From contig JAEURQ010000002.1 in the NCBI GenBank assembly GCA_016788425.1, positions 372,001 through 436,000 of the forward strand: DNA of 64,000 nucleotides, written 5' to 3'. This DNA comes from Chthonomonas sp. (lineage in GTDB: Bacteria; Armatimonadota; Fimbriimonadia; Fimbriimonadales; Fimbriimonadaceae). The position numbers were made by a program, and so were the translations under genes. Shown piece by piece: positions 61,758 through 64,000 of the stretch (the stretch's first letter is position 1; each line of letters begins with the position of its first letter). Under the pieces are notes generated by a model. That model was not told where the DNA came from. It was given only the letters and a program-made list of their open reading frames with translations, and searched no databases.

Positions 61758-61826
61758 TCCACAACCCGGACACCACAAAACGCGGCATCACAAGGACACT
61801 ATATCACAGGCCTGGCAAAAATCCAA

Positions 61827-62750
61827 TTACTTCTTGAACAAAGATTTCAGAATGAACATCGCGTTCGCGGGGCGCTCGGCCAAGCGCCGCGTAAAATACG
61901 GATACCACTGGTCGCCGAACGGCACGTACACGCGCACCGGGTGGCCCTCGGCGTGCAGCGAGTTCTGCAAGTCCCGCCGAATGCCATAGAGCATCTGAAA
62001 CTCGTAGCGGCTTTTCTCAATCCCTTCGGCCACGGCGAACTCGCGCACCGCCTTAATAATCGCCTCGTCGTGGGTCGCGATAGCGGGGTAGTTCCCGCGC
62101 GCCAGCAGCATCTTGCTCATCTCCACGTACTTCGCGTCCACCTCGTTTTTCTCCGGAAACGCGACGCTCGCCGGTTCCAGGTAGGCCCCTTTCACCACGC
62201 GCACCCGCGCGCCCAGCGCAATCATCAGCTCGGTGTCGGCCAGCGAACGGTGCAAGTAACTCTGCAAAACGGTGCCGGTGTTCGGGTAATCCAGAAACAC
62301 GCGCTCGATCATGCGCACGGTGCGCTCGGTGTATTCGCTCGCCTCCATGTCAATGCGCACAAAGGTATTGGTCAGCTTCGCATGCTCCAGCACCTCGCGA
62401 TAGTTCGCCTCCGCAAAGGCTTCGCCCTGGTCCAAGCCGCACTGCGTCAACTTAATCGAAATGTTGATCATCGACGCGTAAGGCGACTGCCCAATCCGGG
62501 TGAGCATCTCCTTGTATTTCGTAATCGCGGCGCGTGATTCTTCCTCGGTGTGTGTGTTCTCGCCCAAGTAGTCCAGCGTCACTAGCAAGCCGGCTTTGCA
62601 CAGTTCTTCCGAGGCGGCGATGGATTCTTCGAGCGTGTCGCCAGCGATAAAGCGCTTGACCACGGGTCGGAAAAGGAACGATTTGCGAACCAGAGATTCG
62701 ACGGGCCGTAACTCGGCCAATTTTAAGATGAGGGTTCGTCCTAGCGCCAT
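61827..62750 (-). CDS. Proline dehydrogenase (monofunctional, FAD-dependent)
   Basis: Oxidises proline to pyrroline-5-carboxylate and passes electrons to quinone. A 307-aa TIM barrel like the Thermus and Bacillus enzymes: GLLVTLDYLGENTHT, INISIKLTQCGLDQG, FVRIDMEASEYTERT, RVVKGAYLEP, ATHDEAIIKAV and FQMLYGIRRDLQ with the closing RVYVPFGDQWYPYFTRRLAERPAN (shown in part). No P5C dehydrogenase domain is fused and none is adjacent. Links to rocD through glutamate semialdehyde. Confidence 0.94.
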   Translation of the reverse strand: MALGRTLILKLAELRPVESLVRKSFLFRPVVKRFIAGDTLEESIAASEELCKAGLLVTLDYLGENTHTEEESRAAITKYKEMLTRIGQSPYASMINISIKLTQCGLDQGEAFAEANYREVLEHAKLTNTFVRIDMEASEYTERTVRMIERVFLDYPNTGTVLQSYLHRSLADTELMIALGARVRVVKGAYLEPASVAFPEKNEVDAKYVEMSKMLLARGNYPAIATHDEAIIKAVREFAVAEGIEKSRYEFQMLYGIRRDLQNSLHAEGHPVRVYVPFGDQWYPYFTRRLAERPANAMFILKSLFKK

Positions 62751-62768
62751 TGGAGGATAGCCGAAAGT

Positions 62769-63818
62769 TTACGCGAGGACGCCTGCCTCGTGCTGTGCCA
62801 GGAAGGTGTGGAGCAACTCGGCCAGTTCGGAGTAGGTGTTGGCGGCGGTAATGCGGCCACGAATCTCCGCCGCGCCCGGTACGCCCTTAATGTACTGCGG
62901 AATCAGGCCGCGCAATGAACGGATCGCGCGCTTCTCCATGTCGGCATAATCGTCTGGGTTCACCAGCGAGACATCGCTCACGCGCGCCTCGTAGGCAATC
63001 GTGTTCAGGGCGTGCTCAAGGGCGGTTTCCACGCGTTCACTCAGAGTCGGCATCGGCGGCTCGGGCAGTCCTTGCAAGTCCGCCGATATCCGGCCCAGGG
63101 CCCACGGGTTCGAAATCGCGGCTCGCCCCACCATCACCCCGTCGCACCCGGTTTCGTCAATCAGGCGACGGGCATCGGCGGGTGTCTTCACATCGCCGTT
63201 GCCGATCAGCGGAACCGTCACCGCCTCGCGCAGGTCGCCGATTAAGCGCCAGTCCGCCTCGCCGTCGAATCCCTGTTTGGCAAATCGCGCGTGGAGGGTA
63301 ATCATCTGCGCGCCCACATCCACAAAGCGACGGGCGAGTTCGGGCGCGGCGAAACTGGAATAATCCCAGCCCGCGCGGACCTTCACCGTGACAGGGCATT
63401 TCACCGCCTTCACCACTGCCTCAACAATTTCGGTGGCTTTGTCGGGGTCTTTCAGCAGGGCTGCGCCGGAGCCCGTTCGGCACACCTTGGGCACCCAGCA
63501 CCCCATGTTGATATCAATAATGTCGGGACCAAACGACTCGGCGATGCGTGCGGTCTCGGCCATGATCTCGGGCACGGCGCCAAAAATCTGTATGCCCAGC
63601 GGACGCTCTTCCTCGCGGATTTGCATCTTCTTGAACGTCTTTTCTGCGCCGTAATGAATGGCCATCGCCGAGACAAACTCGGTGAAAACCAGGCCCGGCT
63701 GGCCGATGCGCTTGCAAATGAGGCGAAAGGGAAGACTGGTGACGTCTTCCATGGGCGCTAGAACAAGCGGTACCGGCACTCGCACATCTCGGATGGCGAA
63801 TCCCGGTACCACGTTCAT
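62769..63818 (-). CDS. dusB: tRNA-dihydrouridine synthase
   Basis: Flavoenzyme reducing uridines in tRNA D loops. LAPMEDVTSLPFRLICKRIG, FTEFVSAMAI, IQIFGAVPEIMAETA, IDINMGCWVPKVCRTGSGAALL (active-site Cys), VTVKVRAGWD, LHARFAKQGFDGEADW and GNGDVKTPADA are the DusB pattern. The usual NMGCPxKKV reads NMGCWVPKV here, a small variation beside the catalytic Cys. Length 349 aa. It lies 17 nt after the preceding minus-strand gene and is probably in its operon. Confidence 0.93.
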   Translation of the reverse strand: MNVVPGFAIRDVRVPVPLVLAPMEDVTSLPFRLICKRIGQPGLVFTEFVSAMAIHYGAEKTFKKMQIREEERPLGIQIFGAVPEIMAETARIAESFGPDIIDINMGCWVPKVCRTGSGAALLKDPDKATEIVEAVVKAVKCPVTVKVRAGWDYSSFAAPELARRFVDVGAQMITLHARFAKQGFDGEADWRLIGDLREAVTVPLIGNGDVKTPADARRLIDETGCDGVMVGRAAISNPWALGRISADLQGLPEPPMPTLSERVETALEHALNTIAYEARVSDVSLVNPDDYADMEKRAIRSLRGLIPQYIKGVPGAAEIRGRITAANTYSELAELLHTFLAQHEAGVLA

Positions 63819-63835
63819 GTTGCGCAGCGGGGAGC

Positions 63836-64000
63836 TTAGGCTTCCGTTTCGGCGGCCACTTCGGCCGGAACTTCCGCCGGAGCCTCGGCCACGACTTCTT
63901 CTTCTTCTTCTTCAACGACCTTGGCCACGGCCTTCTTGGTCGTGCGCTTCTTGGTCAAGCCGAGTTCCAGGCCGACCACGTCGCCTTGGAAGGTTGCCTT
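63836..64000 (-). CDS. C-terminal end of a protein with a Glu/Ala-rich tail (partial)
   Basis: Only the last 54 codons are in the window. The visible part is KATFQGDVVGLELGLTKKRT, then a basic patch (TKKAVAKVV), six consecutive Glu and an Ala/Glu/Pro/Val tail ending in TAA. GDVVGLELGL recalls the closing GD-x-A-x-M-x-I-x-EL strand of ribosomal protein bL17, so a ribosomal or RNA-binding protein is possible, but the fragment is too short to name. Confidence 0.6.
   Translation of the reverse strand, partial: KATFQGDVVGLELGLTKKRTTKKAVAKVVEEEEEEVVAEAPAEVPAEVAAETEA

Noticed and set aside
1-64000. CRISPR arrays, insertion sequences, prophage genes, rRNA
   Set aside because: No regularly spaced repeats, transposase or integrase motifs, phage structural genes or rRNA segments were seen on either strand.

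Overview
The window reads as chromosomal DNA of a free-living, flagellated, diderm bacterium with high GC content. Several traits together suggest Armatimonadota, probably a Fimbriimonas-like lineage: two pseudopilins with the near-identical [13 protein letters not shown]-type N-terminus, one carrying an H-X9-DG motif; PEP-CTERM surface proteins; a Kdo-8-phosphate synthase (outer-membrane LPS); menaquinone made by the futalosine route (mqnC); and flagellar and chemotaxis genes. This placement is inferred from gene content and was not tested by phylogeny. Coding density is very high, no gene-free stretch exceeds 300 bp, and I see no insertion sequence, prophage, CRISPR array or rRNA.

Layout. 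1-3010: GH13 amylase, pseudopilin and a small membrane protein, closed by a terminator. 3079-4842 (minus): murA and a DUF948-like membrane protein. 4890-10627: cheW, cheA, an HDOD gene and fliD. 10598-13433 (minus): rsmA, a G5/3D-domain protein and mnmE. 13455-19844: glycogen debranching enzyme, then rpoZ-dnaJ-prmA-rsmE-hom. 19841-28808: outer-membrane-like protein, biotin carboxylase, DUF885, mpl, tspO, mqnC, a PEP-CTERM protein and a GAF sensor kinase in alternating orientations. 28805-33725 (minus): livJ-H-M-G operon plus a DinB-like gene. 33850-38031: TPR membrane protein, PDZ aspartyl protease, udgB (minus) with a structured leader or small RNA, FmdB-like protein, leuD and a 58-aa protein. 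38039-47940 (minus): ruvAB with two secreted esterases, rocD, and the coupled lysA-M50-trpS-HAD run. 48011-53640: trpA, a CAP protein, kdsA, a DsbD-N-like protein, sdhB and the second pseudopilin. 53662-58262: LolA-like protein, tRNA-Ile2, SGNH hydrolase, an acyl-ACP-reductase-like gene, an MlaF-type ATPase and a Spy-like protein. 58359-64000 (minus): a very large PEP-CTERM beta-helix protein, proline dehydrogenase, dusB and the 3' end of an acidic-tailed protein.

Two translation-start styles coexist. Operon-internal genes and the pilins use GGAG-type ribosome binding sites. At least ten first genes instead have a TATAAT-like -10 box only 5-8 nt before the start codon and no ribosome binding site, which predicts leaderless mRNAs.

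The most interesting points are the leaderless signature, a 113-nt terminator-ended RNA directly upstream of udgB, a cyanobacterial-type acyl-ACP reductase homologue, an omega subunit with a 100-residue acidic tail, three convergent gene pairs sharing one CTAG as both stop codons, and a tRNA whose T-loop encodes the stop codon of the opposing gene.
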